Shown here: positions 37,282 through 49,599 of the stretch, piece after piece
How positions within the stretch are numbered: the stretch's first letter is position 1
Layout of the letters: the number at the start of each line of letters is the position of its first letter
NCBI RefSeq assembly: GCF_018812025.1
Contig: NC_063052.1
Span: 24,306,226-24,370,225, forward strand
Length of the DNA: 64,000 nucleotides
Direction: 5' to 3'
DNA from: Megalobrama amblycephala
Lineage: Eukaryota; Chordata; Actinopteri; Cypriniformes; Xenocyprididae
Made by a program: the position numbers and the translations under genes
Notes under the pieces: model-generated
What the model saw: the letters and a program-made list of their open reading frames with translations, nothing else
Database searches by the model: none
Told to the model about the DNA's origin: nothing

Positions 37282-38822
37282 ATGAATTACGAGTTTGAGC
37301 GAGAGACGGGTTTCATCAATAGTCGGCCATCGCTAGCGGAGTGCCTTACTTCTTTCCCCCCTGTTGACGACTCATTTCAGAAGTCATCAATCAAAAGCTC
37401 AGCGCTCACGAACCCTCACCCTCTTATCCTACCTCCTTTCGAACACACCATCCCAAGCTTGAGCCTCAGGAGCCAGCTAAGCCATGCAGGGCCCCGGTAC
37501 AGCTTAGATGGGGGAAGCCCACTGTACGCCAATTCTCTGACACCGCAATACCCGTGGATGCGCGAAAAGAAGACCAACAAAAGAAACTGTCCTCTTACAC
37601 CAACCGGCTGCTTGACTACAGCCGGAGTCATTTGCTTCTCTCCAAAAGGTGAGTTTAGGAAAACCTAACCGAAAAGAGATGGGGAGAACTAAGGTCATTT
37701 AAGGTCTGAGAGAAAAGATGAGCATCGCCATGTCCTTTGCACTATCCTCTCTCCACGCTGTTTACCTTATACAGCATATAGATGAAAATTCTGTTTAATT
37801 CTTTATTAGTTTAATTCGAATCAATATGGTCTTTCTGATGTCTGACGTGTAATGAAGAATGATAGATTACTGTTGTGGCGCAAGGGACGCTCAGGCATAC
37901 ATTAGAAGATGCTGGTCGGTACCACGCACACACTGGCGATGCTGTTTGCGGTCTACAGTGTTTTTCACAATACTATTAGTTAATAAGCTTTTTATTGCAT
38001 GTTACAATTAACATTACATTCAAATTGCGATAGACAAATACTAGGTATTGTCATGTTATGTGTTGTTTTTTATCCTATAGGCCTGTATTTTTTGACTATG
38101 TTGTGTTCTTTTTTGGACTAATTTTTCCAGGCTCACCCGAGCTTCCCGAGGGCTGCTTGTCTAGTGGAGAAGGAGGTTCGCGCCGCCTGAGAACAGCATA
38201 CACAAACACACAGCTTTTGGAGCTGGAGAAGGAATTTCACTACAACAAATATCTTTGCCGACCACGCCGTGTGGAAATAGCCGCGCTGCTCGAGCTTACG
38301 GAACGCCAAGTCAAAGTATGGTTCCAGAACCGACGGATGAAACATAAACGCCAGACCCATACCAAGGACATCCATGGGGAGCTAAACAAGACAACTGTCG
38401 TGGATGATAGCGATGCACAGAGCGACGAGGACGCCTCTATTTGTGGCCTGGTTCATGGTAGGCTGGGCGTTGTAGAAGGAGAGTCGAACTCTTTTCAAAA
38501 CGACCTGTCAACAGTCTCCGGGCAGCCCTGTAATGATAACGACATGCAAACGTTTGAAATGTTTTCTAACAGCTTTATGGAAAGAAGTCTGAAAGATATT
38601 CCCACTCAGCCACCTACTGCTCTAGATAAGGGGACAATAATACACCACCGATGTGCCATACTGGACAAATGCGGTTCCCCGCATGTTATGGACGCGACTG
38701 TGCAGAACCTCAACATTTTTTCGACCGACTCACGTTTGTCTGATGCAGCTTCGCCAACACTACACAAGACTCTGGAAAGCCAAGATGATATACCAACGGG
38801 TTTTTATTTTTTAATGGATTAA
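37282..38822 (+). CDS. hoxa2a: Homeobox protein Hox-A2a, intact
   Basis: Group-2 Hox transcription factor, a selector for second pharyngeal arch and anterior hindbrain identity. Exon 1 is 37282-37648, intron 37649-38130 (phase 1), exon 2 is 38131-38822; the product is 352 residues (human HOXA2 is 376). The start [20 protein letters not shown] is standard for Hox2. The hexapeptide YPWM is at 90-93 ([10 protein letters not shown]). The homeodomain is at about 139-198 ([20 protein letters not shown]...[14 protein letters not shown]). Two conservative departures are Tyr for Phe at homeodomain position 22 (residue 160) and Glu for Asp at 39 (residue 177). The tail keeps a recognisable Hox2 ending (GFYFLMD). 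Splice sites and frame are intact, so this is a gene and not the pseudogene or absence known in zebrafish. Confidence 0.94.
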
Positions 38823-39104
38823 TTTACTACAGCTGATTTACAAAATGCAAACTACTGATTATCAAAGTGGATCAATGAACAAATGGAAGAATAATTCGGG
38901 AGATTTTAAAAGGTTTTATTATTATTTACAAGATGGGTGTGATAAACTGACACGATTAGGCTATCATAACATATCGAAGGTAAGCTATAAGACCTGGGCG
39001 CTGTATTCAGTAATACACACAGTATAGGCCTAATTCATAACAGAAGGGGTTTAGTATTCTTGTATTTTTGTATGTTGTCTGTTGCTTATTTTTGTAAGAA
39101 TAAA
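38823..39104 (+). terminator. hoxa2a 3' UTR and poly(A) signal
   Basis: AATAAA at 39099-39104, 277 bp after the stop. Confidence 0.55.
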
Positions 39105-41029
39105 CACACTTTGTAAATACAACTTTCAAGACAATATTCTATTTTCAAATCAAAACACACACGCACACATAGGCTACGTTGCAACAGCAACTATTATTTA
39201 TAAGTATACATGCTCAGGCGCTACGAAATGTAAACACATAATCATTACCCTTGAACCAAATTAAAATGAATAATTAGATTCACGTCTACTGTTATGTTCC
39301 GTGCAGACTATACAAAGTATTTGTGAAGAAAAGTCAAAAACAAAATGTGTGTGAAATGCACACCGATTTGAAAAGCTATTTTTACATTTTATTTTTATTT
39401 TATTATGTTGAAACAGTGTTATTAGGGGCCATGGAATCAGCGCTAGTAAACTTTTTGGAGATCACTAAAATGGGGGAAAATATTTCTTTAAACTTCTGAA
39501 TGAAAGGGCACTGCGTATACTTATAAATATTATAGGCCTATAGTTTTGTTTTCCCTTTGCACGATGCAAATAAATATAAACTGTATAATTATTCCCAACA
39601 CATGTGATATTATCCTAGTATAAACTTTTAAAATGTTATATTTTAAGTCGCAAAACCGTGTTCAAATATGGCTTCTTCGCCAGAGGTGGACTCTTTGTCT
39701 CATGCTCTTTTCTCTGCTCCGCGTGGGGAAATGCCAAGGATGTTTCTTTCCATAACGAACTCATAAATCAAAGTCTTTCAGGCAAGCTGACAGCACCAAG
39801 ACAATCACTGCCTGTGAAACGTCTACCCAAATAAGCGTTTTCACTCACTGTTTATCATTAAGAAGATTTTGGATCCTGAAGCATAACCCACGTGGACGGA
39901 TATATAATTCATTTTTATTGGCGTTTTAACACCCCGCATTAGGATTACACAAAACACTCATAAACTACATATTTCACTGCGCGTGCCATGAGCAGTTTGT
40001 CTTAGTCTCTTTTAAGCTTTTTTTGCTTGTCCTCCTAACCTGACTGAAATATTGTGAATTGTTTATAACCGTTATATTAAATCAACTTTTAAAAATATTT
40101 TATATTAATAAAATAGCATTATAATCATTATAATAAAAACAGCATTTTTATGTTCACATATTTCTACCCACACTTCCTTAACATCTTCCCGTAATAATGC
40201 CCCTTTAATTGACTGCAATACTTTACCTTTGTTTTGCTTTTTTTTTTTTTTTTTTTTGTTTCATTACTTCAAATGACGGATTTACATTTTTGCTTAAATG
40301 CATTGGTTATGCAGCAGTTTTTGTGTTCTTGATACTCTGGCTTGCTACAAAAAGAAGGAGATGGAGTCCCTTGTTTGTAAGGGACCGTGATGGGAAAAAG
40401 AGTGTTAAGAAGAGGGGTCGAGAAATACTAGGCCGCCAGAAGCTTGTGGAAAGCGCCATTTTGAGGATTAAAAAAAAACAAAAAACATTGGACATCTGTA
40501 AGAAATGTCCCCTTTTCATCCACAGGGGGCGCATGTCTCCCCTGCTCCATTTGGCTAGGAGATATGAATACACTCTCTCTGATAACAAAACACATTCAGC
40601 AAAACAAACAATCCAGTTCGTTTGTATCTTATCGGATAGCCTATGGATTTTTGCCGGATTTTGACATAAATCGCTTAATAGGAGTAATAAATCTACAGTG
40701 GGCTGGCTAGCACATGGCTTTTTATTATATAAGACTCAGCCTTATTAAATTATAAAAGCATTTTAATGAAAAGATTGTAAACAAAAATATACAATCAGTT
40801 CATCATTTTGATACTCAAGGCCGAGCTGACAAAAGATGATGCATATAACAGCCTCAGAAAGCAGCGCAATTGACTCACAATATAGCTGGATAATAAATCA
40901 GAAGAAAAAAGACATTCACTTCACATTATTTCCCTGTTGTTTGGAGCTCCTCTTACCTTAAGCATTTCTTCAACATATTTCTCCACAACAGTATGTTGAT
41001 GCTGCCCGGACGTTGTCTGTGAGACACTT
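39105..41029. other. hoxa2a-hoxa1a spacer
   Basis: No gene seen. The frame at 40209-40664 starts in a T run and shows no domain. A GC-richer patch at 39660-39850 (GCCAGAGGTGGACTC, CGCGTGGGGAAATGCC) is a candidate regulatory element. Mammals have the HOTAIRM1 transcript start in this interval; nothing here allows me to call it. Confidence 0.4.
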
Positions 41030-41387
41030 GCTCCTCTGCCAGCGAATCCATCCTTTCAATGGGGGTTAAGGTGGGCCTACGTCACGTTGATCGACAAGAG
41101 GTCGGCATTTACATAAGTCTGGTCTTTAACGACAACCTGTCAGCGCAAGGCCACTTAAGATCAAGATGAGACAGAACAACTGATCACTGGCTGACCCAGC
41201 CCACGTGACTGTCACTGGTCATTCATATCACTAGTGCGCAGACACCCCCCAATCCACGACTGATTGAAGGAGGCAGAAGGGTGGCTCGGCTCAACCCCGA
41301 GTGAGTGGTGAGACGTTAATCAGTCCCCGGGCCCAAAGATCTGTCAGTGTGGCAGCCACGCACAGAGACGCCCAGGAAGATGCTACA
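41030..41387 (+). promoter_or_regulatory. hoxa1a promoter and 5' leader
   Basis: A GC-richer block with GCCCACGTGACTGTCACTGG (E-box core 41202-41207) and CGACTGATTGAAGGAGG at about 41257-41273, a PBX-HOX-like site. An open frame upstream of the true start is 5' leader. Confidence 0.5.
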
Positions 41388-42576
41388 ATGAGCACATTCT
41401 TAGATTTCTCGGCCATAAGTGGTGGTGGAGACGGAGGTGGCGGAGGCTCGTGCTCAGTCAGAGCGTTCCATGGCGACCACGGACTTTCAACATTCCAATC
41501 ATCGTGTGCTGTTAGGGTAAATAGCTGCAGTGGAGACGAGCGGTTCATGTCCAGTAGATCATCACAAGACGCAATTAACCCTCAGCAACATCAAGCAGGC
41601 TCGTACCAGTCCCCCGGGACTCTGTCAATTACCTACAGCGCCCATCCAAGTTACGGGACTCAAAGTTTTTGTTCCGGATACAGTCACTATGCCCTAAATC
41701 AGGATGTGGACTCGTCTGTGAGCTTTCCCCAGTGCGGCCCTTTAGTTTACTCTGGAAATATTTCCTCCACGGTTGTACAGCACCGTCACCATCGCCATGG
41801 TTACAGTAGCGGAAACGTTCACCTCCATGGCCAGTTCCAGTACGCCTCAGCCACATATGGTAATAGTCCGGATCAGGCAAACCTTACGTTTGTGGCGGGC
41901 TGCTCAAATCCGCTATCCCCTCTGCATGTGGCTCATCACGATGCTTGTTGTTCACCTCTATCAGATGGTGTGTCCACAGGGCAGACATTTGACTGGATGA
42001 AGGTTAAACGGAACCCGCCAAAAACAGGTGAGTGGCTGGAGAAGTTTACATGTCAAGGTTTTTTTTTTTTTTCTTTTCACATGTCATTTTTCTCTTGATA
42101 GTAAAATCTAAAGAGAAAAGTACTTTACCCTAGTTGTGTAAATATGACTGAGGGACTGATATGACATAAGTCAAGATTATGCATGCGCACTCATTTATTC
42201 ATCTATTTATCGTCTCTCTTCAGGAAAAGTTGGAGAGTATGGATTTGGTGGGCAGCCAAACACTGTACGCACCAATTTTACCACAAAACAGCTGACAGAG
42301 CTTGAAAAGGAGTTTCATTTCAATAAGTACTTGACTCGCGCGAGGCGTGTGGAGATCGCGGCTGCGCTCCAATTGAACGAGACTCAGGTGAAGATTTGGT
42401 TCCAAAATCGCCGTATGAAGCAAAAGAAACGCGAAAAGGAAGGTCTTTTGCCCAAATCTCCGTCCGAACCGAAGGATGGTCTCGAAAAAACCGAGGATGC
42501 ATCCGAAAAGTCGCTCTCCACTCCATCCACGCCCTCTCCCACTTCCCCGACTGTTGATGCCTACTCCTCGAATTAA
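41388..42576 (+). CDS. hoxa1a: Homeobox protein Hox-A1a
   Basis: Group-1 (labial class) Hox transcription factor, expressed early in response to retinoic acid and needed for hindbrain segmentation. Exon 1 is 41388-42027, intron 42028-42223 (phase 1, only 196 bp), exon 2 is 42224-42576; the product is 330 residues (human HOXA1 is 335). [14 protein letters not shown] is the Hoxa1-type start, chosen over an in-frame ATG at 41301. A His-rich region lies mid-exon 1. The labial-type hexapeptide FDWM is at 201-204 ([15 protein letters not shown]). The homeodomain is at about 225-284 ([19 protein letters not shown]...[16 protein letters not shown]), with a Ser/Pro/Thr-rich tail. It is the last Hox gene in the cluster. 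Confidence 0.96.
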
Positions 42577-43213
42577 ACGGCTCTCACGTTTGTTCTGCCA
42601 ACCTGTTATTGCTGTCCTTGGTATGGGTCTGTAACTGTTAGTTACTCTCCTTTCAAAGTCATTGTCAAAATCATCATGTGACATACCGTGTCATACAGAG
42701 ACCATTGCACAACTTTGTTTCGACCTGGACCATTTTGACTACTCTCAGTGTATTTACCTGTGCTACTTTGTGTTATTGTGAAATGACTGTTAATAGTTTT
42801 GGGCACCTTGTCAAGCACCTAGATAGAACAAGTGGATTGTGCATTTTCGTACACAGTAATAGCAAATGCTGCACTTTTACACACGTCTTTGTTCGGACTT
42901 GTACACCACTTGTCAAATGCCTACCTCAAGAACCAAAAGAAATAGTGCAATATATTTAAGTAATGTATTATTAAGAGAGATTAATCAATTGTTACTCTCG
43001 TCAAAGGCTTGTTTGAAGATACTGACAACTTTTCTGGACCGTGCATAGTGTTTAACCCTGATGTTGTAAATGTGTTGTGAGTTTTGCAACATGATGCGCA
43101 GTTTTTTTTTTAAGTTGACGTTGGTCATACTGAGTTTTATCAGTCGGAGATGAAAGCACTAATCTCCATTACTAACATGCTTTAGAAAAAGATCAAGATA
43201 CGGGTGAAATAAA
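42577..43213 (+). terminator. hoxa1a 3' UTR and poly(A) signal
   Basis: AATAAA at 43208-43213, 632 bp after the stop. The intervening sequence has short open frames without domains. Confidence 0.55.
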
Positions 43214-43556
43214 TGTGTGAATTAAAAATGCTCTTAACTACAATTTATTTGAACACTTGTCCTTTACTCTTGATTCTGCTAATGCCTGTTATAACCTGCA
43301 CACAGCCACATTTAACTCTCAGAACCATTACTGGCAATGTTTGGGTCATCGATTGATTTTCATAGTCCTAATCTACCAAAAGCTCACTCTCTGGCTCCGT
43401 AACTGATGTATGCGTCCGCGCGTTGTTTCTTCCTCGGGGAAAAAATATTGGCACATGGTAAGCATGTTTATCCACGAAAGAAGATGCGCAATGCTGTCAT
43501 CGTCATTCGTGATGACAACCCTATTGACCTGTTAGTTTATCGAAGGGAAACGAAGG

Positions 43557-43558
<2 letters not shown>

Positions 43559-43598
<40 letters not shown>
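43559..43598. repeat. (GA)n microsatellite
   Basis: About 20 GA units. Confidence 0.9.
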
Positions 43599-43602
<4 letters not shown>

Positions 43603-43792
43603 TGAACATCGATTAAATCATTTCAACTATCGACAAGAATGAGTCGGTCTGACCCCATCCGTGTTGATGACGTGTGATTCCTCATATCACACATATCAGT
43701 TTTGCTTACAGAGTGTCGAGTGAAGCAGTAACAGAGCAATATAAGGAGCAAAAAGTCTGAACAACAGATCTGAAGGCCAAACATGTTCAATG

Positions 43793-43990
43793 CCCCCCCC
43801 CCCCATACACACACGCACGTTGGGGTTTCATGTTTTATGGGGACATTCCGTAGACATAATAGGTGTACTGTAAATTCTATCCCCTAGCCCTAAACCTATC
43901 ACAGAAGACTTGCTGCATTTTTGGTTGCCCAATAAACATTATTCTGTATGATTTATAAGCTGTTTTCCTTTCATCTTTGTGATAAAATAA
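43793..43990. repeat. Dispersed teleost repeat
   Basis: After a short poly(C), the text CGTTGGGGTTTCATG, TTTTATGGGGACATTCC, TAGACATAATAGG, AGCCCTAAACC, GCTGCATTTTTGG and TATGATTTATAAGCTG matches, with gaps, a common fish interspersed repeat that often adjoins CA tracts. Class not assigned. Confidence 0.6.
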
Positions 43991-44002
43991 CGTGTACCTG
44001 AA

Positions 44003-44003
<1 letters not shown>

Positions 44004-44069
<66 letters not shown>
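44004..44069. repeat. (CA)n microsatellite
   Basis: About 32 CA units adjoining the dispersed repeat. Confidence 0.95.
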
Positions 44070-44074
<5 letters not shown>

Positions 44075-45001
44075 AAAACTATAAAGGCGGGAACAAACAA
44101 TTGCCCAGGGCACAGAAAATATCACGGATCAAATGACAAACTGTCTGTATAAAAACACCCTAAATGTTTAATTTAGTTAACTTATTTACTTCCTTGAGAT
44201 TTTTCTTCAGTACGCACACACCGGTCTTGATTGAGCTTCACCTTTACCTTAAATCGACCTGCACATGAGGGTTGACTGTGAGTCCGTGTGGAACCTTATA
44301 TCTTCTGGTCCGGTTGGGTAAGTTCTTCTTCCTAAGACTCGACGTATGTTTGTAGATGTTTAAAACAATATGTATTTTCTTGACTAAAAACACTGTTAAG
44401 TAATAGTATACAGTTTAATAATATTAAATGAGAAAGACATTTTCCATTCAACTTTACGAATAAGATTTTGCTGTAAATTATGGGACATTGGGCACACCTG
44501 TGAACGCGCTAAAAATACTTTGCACTGTTATCGATTTTATTTGTCCTAATGCCGAAGTGATTAAAAGTCAATTATATAACGCAAAAATATGGCCATTTTT
44601 GCCATTTATATGTATTTTGACAATAGTAATATATTAAATATGCATTGTTACCTCGAGTTAAATTTCATAATGTTACAAAGTTTTCCAAATAATTTGATCA
44701 AAATAACCATAAAAATGAACATTTGACAAATAGGCCTAATTTACAATTATATAAAACAAAAAGCAACAATACAAAACCAAACATACAAAACAAAAAATTG
44801 AGGAAATAAACCCAAGTCAGTTTAAAGTCAAGTGGTCTCCATGATTTGATTTGAAAGTCTTCCTGTCGCGTCTCTAATTGCCAGACTTAAGCAGGCTCGT
44901 GACTGTGAAAACATAAATGCGATTATATTCTTTGCCGTTTAGCCACGCAAATAACATAAACGGGATCCAAAAAAAGTAAGAAACTTTTGTGTTATCATCG
45001 T

Positions 45002-45003
<2 letters not shown>
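44070..45003. other. 3' flank of hoxa1a, no gene seen
   Basis: A small GC-richer patch at about 44200-44350 (CTTCACCTTTACC, GTTGACTGTGAGTCCG, CTGGTCCGGTTGGG) may be regulatory. The rest is AT-rich. Confidence 0.4.

Positions 45004-45094
<91 letters not shown>
45004..45094. repeat. Compound (CT)n(AT)n microsatellite
   Basis: About 26 CT units pass directly into about 19 AT units. Reading frames across it (RERERE, YIYIYI) are artefacts. Confidence 0.95.
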
Positions 45095-45097
<3 letters not shown>

Positions 45098-45210
45098 TGT
45101 TTTGTGATAGGCCTATGTAAACGTTATTTTGGCATTGTTTTTAAAAAAAAAAGACTGATAAAGGATTAAAAACTGAAATACGTTGATGAAATGTTTATTA
45201 CAATGAGACG

Positions 45211-45248
<38 letters not shown>

Positions 45249-45449
45249 AGTGATATATTTATTTATTCATTGAGTTATTTACGGCGACAATGATAAGGGA
45301 ATTACAGATCTATTGAAACTTTTAACTAAACTATTAAATTAGCCTATTACATTTAGTTATTAAACAAAAAAAAAAAACAAGAGCAAATTAACGAAACATA
45401 AATAAAACTAGAACTCACTTCTATTCACCAACCCATAGTAATAATAGTA

Positions 45450-45483
<34 letters not shown>
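45211..45483. repeat. (TTA)n and (TAA)n trinucleotide repeats
   Basis: (TTA)n at 45211-45247 and (TAA)n at about 45437-45483 with AT-rich sequence between. Confidence 0.85.
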
Positions 45484-45485
<2 letters not shown>

Positions 45486-45499
45486 TTTATGTTTTGTAA

Positions 45500-47030
45500 A
45501 AATTATATTTTTGTGTTAAAAATGTATTCTTTCACGTACATAATTATTTTAAAGAATAATTGTTGCGGAATTGCATTAAATGCTGACCTGACCCTCGAAA
45601 GAAAACCCCGGGATCATTTAACATATTTTGTTTAGTGAGAGATAAAATTATTGATATCTTCACATTGAGTGTGTGCTATCATACCATATCATATTATATT
45701 CATATTCTAGATCCCGTGATTTAGATCTTTATATACAAGGAACTCAAATTTACCGAAAATCATGACATGCAGTTCTCTATGGCTTTAATCTACCTATATA
45801 AACACTCTCATTTTTTTAATGAAATATATGCCAATTAAAATTCACTTCTATCGGACTGAAAATTAAAATAAAGATTTTATGTAGGTGGCTGACCATTGAA
45901 TTTGCCTGTTCTGTGAAATAAACTATAACAACACTGCAACACATTTACTGCACACATTGTCCCATTTGATATCACATGTTTCCTACTGTCTTTTTCTTTG
46001 ACTGTGTTTGAGCATGTTGCTGAAGTAAGAACACCTGTTGGTCACTTTGATTATTATGTAGCATGGTCATCTAATGCGCTGTTGCGGTTCTGATGGTAAA
46101 AACTAGTATCTTGATCCTAAAATTCATTCTTTTAAAAACTATTGCTCTAACCCCAAAAATGTGCTATAGTTTTTGTTTGCTTTATTAAAAGTTACTTTTT
46201 CAATCAGTTCTATTATTTTCTCTCCTTTTTGTGGTAAATATATATTAAATAATTTACCCACTCTGCAAGTATGAGCCAAAATTATTTCTAAATCATTTAG
46301 TTTTTATCCTGTTTGACTGTTAACTTGTGTAAACACAAGGCAAAATTGAATAATCAAGACTGAAATCTTTCATTTTCCTGGTGTGACTGACTCTTTCTGA
46401 CTCTTAAGGCAACATACTTTATCAGAAATAATCAAGCCAGCAAAACAAACTAATCCTAACCTAATTTAAATGGTATTAAGCATAACACACACAGAGACAC
46501 TTCAAAAAAATACATGCTTAGCAACACACACATATATAGGTAAAATGCACTTACTGTTACTGTTATTTTATTTACACAAAGCTAAGAAATACTGGGTCTG
46601 CAATGCATGAAAAGACTTTTCTTGTCTCTGTTCTTTTCATTATGTTAACAAAGAATGACATCTTTTTCCGAGACAAGCATGATAAGGAAGGAATTGAAAT
46701 AAAATATTAAAAAAAAAATGTTGATAGTTGTTTTACAAGGATTACATTCTTAAACAGTGCTTGTGCTACTTAAAGTTCAAAAGCATACCAAAACATCTCT
46801 AATTGTCCAGCTGATAATGGAACTGGGCCGCACATGTATGCAATGTACAAGACATGTTGTCTCAGGTTATAAAAAGACCCTCACTTATCCACAGTCTTTC
46901 TTTGTGTTCTTGTGATTATGTAGTCAACTGTCCTTTCAGTAAAACAATCTGTACTGTAATGATAACACAAACAGACTATACATCAAATTTCACTCTCACT
47001 GTCATACATGAAGCCTATAATTTTGCCTAA
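45500..47030. other. AT-rich spacer, no gene seen
   Basis: No coding, RNA or repeat feature recognised beyond short homopolymers. Confidence 0.45.
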
Positions 47031-47350
47031 AATTGAGGAGAGCAAAGCTGATATCAGAAGAACATTACAGAGGGGTGTTCAAGCGAGAATCAGATAGAAA
47101 AAGAGGAAGAAATGGGGGGTAGAGAGAGGCAGACAGAGTAAAAAGGACAGAAAGAGAGAGGTCCATCCATCACACTGTCTTAACCTCAGAGTGACCCCAG
47201 CCTGGCAGCCAATGAGGCACCTCTCGTCTGTGCAGGAGATCGGGTAACCGTGGAGATGGACTGAACGTTTTAGCATGCTCTTTTTGTGCGATCTGTCGAC
47301 ACCTCCCAGAACGACTCACTACAACTTAACTGATGTGAGTGCCACTACTT
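47031..47350. promoter_or_regulatory. Candidate conserved element, 4.5 kb 3' of hoxa1a
   Basis: A GC-richer block with CCAGCCTGGCAGCCAATGAGG, GTGCAGGAGATCGGGTAACC and GTCGACACCTCCCAG. No frame with a domain. It is a candidate 3' Hox regulatory element by position and composition only. Confidence 0.3.
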
Positions 47351-49012
47351 GATTGACTGGATCCACAATAACTTAAATACACAAAGCATCTTAGATTATA
47401 TCCATATAAGGACACAACCATTTATATGAGGGAAAAAAGCACACACAAACTAATATATATTCATTTTAGAATATTTCTTATCTGAAAGGTTCATGCTCAT
47501 ACTGATCATAACTTTAGGAATAAACTTGTTTGATGATTTTTTTATGTATGGCAAGAATATTTGTAGGGCAAAAGTTTGAGTCGTATGCCTGAGGCTGTTG
47601 CTGAAAGGGGTAATCATGAATTGACAATTATCACAATTATCTGAATTACAGCCTCCTGAATTTTAAAACTATACACAACTTTTGAAGTCCAAATTCCACA
47701 GAGCTTTGAAATGTGTTTGAAGGAGCTTTTACGAGTTCATGTTTGCCACATATGGATAAACAACTTTATCCATAAATATTAGTAAATATTAGTATATAAA
47801 ATATAATATATTGCTCTATTAATGCTCATCATGTGAAAATGCCCTTCAGTGGAAGAAAGAGGGAAACAAAAAGGATAGGTGATGAAATGTGGGGAAAATT
47901 TCCATAGTCAGTTTTTCCCTACAAGCAAAACCGAGGTTCATCAGATAATACTGATTCTGTTTCAAGTTCAGCTCACCTGCACCAATTAGCCCTGAGGAAA
48001 CAGTCTTCCTCCCTTGCAAAGCATTCACACACATACACAAGGCATACACAAGATCAAAATGAAAAATGACGCTCACATGCCTTTTGACAGGCCAACCATT
48101 TAAACATTGTCTATGTGGATTTGGTGCAATTTGTCCTCTGTGTGACAAATTGATGGTTTCTTTTCCTTTCTTTTTTTTTTTGCTGTCATACATATATAGG
48201 GATATGAAGGTTTCAGCTATCAGAAGAGTAAATGTAATCAATCCATTTACGAGCATATGCTTTTTCAAGAGTCCTTATATATTAAGGACTAATTAATAAA
48301 TATATACTGTATATAGGCTTAGATAATCTTCAGGAAATGCATTTGTTCCATAAGGTCATATAAAAAAAATTTGAAGACCAGTAAAATGATGGTCAGTTAT
48401 GCTCATTTTTAAGGTATGGTCTTCAATGACAAGAATGACTGTAGGGCTCGAGCTACGTTAGTGTTATCATTTGTACATCATGGTTTTTAACAACTGTTTC
48501 TCTGCTCCCTGTTAAAGCCAACAATAGTCACACTGATAGTGTCTGAGTAATAATGATATTCTTGTACTCAGAAGAATGGAAATGCAGCCTGGGGTGGCTA
48601 TGACACTCAACTATGTTTATGAACTGAAATATCATGTCTTTTCACATGCCCACTCACTCTCACTCTAAATGTCATTTACAAAAAAAGAGAAATGCAAAGA
48701 TAGACAAGCTGTCAGACATCTACAGTGAAGCTATGCAAGGGTAATTATTGTCTGTCCCCTCTAGGCAAAGTCAAGTCATACATGACACACACCTGCATGA
48801 GACCGAAATGAAATGCAAACTACATCTCCCACAAGGCAATAGGTGTTCATAGCTGACTGGATGGCTTGGATATGATGGACAGGTTTCTAAGCTGAATCAT
48901 CACCAGGTGCTGATCTAGACTTGAAAAACAGGACATAGAGACATTAAACTGGTTAAGTCTTACAAGTTCAGCTATTATAGACAAGTGGATAATAAGATAA
49001 AAAGATGGATTC
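47351..49012. other. AT-rich spacer, no gene seen
   Basis: The minus-strand frame at 47846-48268 has no recognisable domain or promoter context. Confidence 0.45.
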
Positions 49013-49322
49013 TTAAAGGGATAGTTCACCCCATAAATTATAATTCTTTCATAATTTACTGACCCTCATGTCATTACAAATCTGTATGATTTTAGTTTTT
49101 CTGTATAACACACAAGAAGATGTTCTGATGAATGTTTTGTCTATACAATGAGAGTCAAACATCATTGGACCACACTGACTTTCACTGTATGGAAAAATAA
49201 CACTGAGATATTTTTTTTTAAATCTTACTTGCATTTGCATAAAGTCATATGGGTTTGGGACAACATGAGGGTGCATGAGTAAATTATGACAAATTTCAGT
49301 TTTAGTTGAACTATCTTTTTAA
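49013..49322. mobile_element. TTAA-flanked MITE, common cyprinid-type repeat
   Basis: Begins TTAAAGGGATAGTTCACCCC and ends GTTGAACTATCTTTTTAA, giving inverted ends (AAGGGATAGTTCA / TGAACTATC...TT) with TTAA at both sides. The interior words CCTCATGTCATTACAAATC and ACATGAGGGTGCATGAG form a second inverted pair. This is a very common small DNA element in otophysan fish genomes. It is non-coding and about 310 bp. Confidence 0.8.
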
Positions 49323-49599
49323 GTCTTTTAAAATCTAGTAAATATAGCTTGTGATATTTTTTAGCCATTGACCACCATGATCCTCAGAATATATGCCTAA
49401 TGACAATATCAAGTTATCAACTGTTGAGAGGTCTGCGATTAATAGAAATCCTCTGGCAGTTCCTTCCCTCACTTATAGGCTAAATTCTAGTGGCATTTAA
49501 TCTTACAGACAAATAGCTCATCATGAAGATGAGCAAGCTAGAAATGCTCTTCTGCTGTTTTGTTTAGTGTTGGACCAGAAAGCCTCAGTAGGCTCCTCG

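Noticed and set aside
37282..38822. hoxa2a as a pseudogene
   Set aside because: Both exons are open, splice sites are canonical and the phases agree; only two conservative homeodomain changes are seen.
40209..40664. 151-residue frame between hoxa2a and hoxa1a
   Set aside because: Starts next to a T run (poly-Phe), has no recognisable domain, and overlaps AT-rich noncoding sequence.
43877..44068. Cys-Val repeat frame
   Set aside because: Translation of a (CA)n tract on the minus strand.
44874..45169. Frames rich in Arg-Glu or Ser-Leu and Tyr-Ile
   Set aside because: Artefacts of the (CT)n(AT)n microsatellite.
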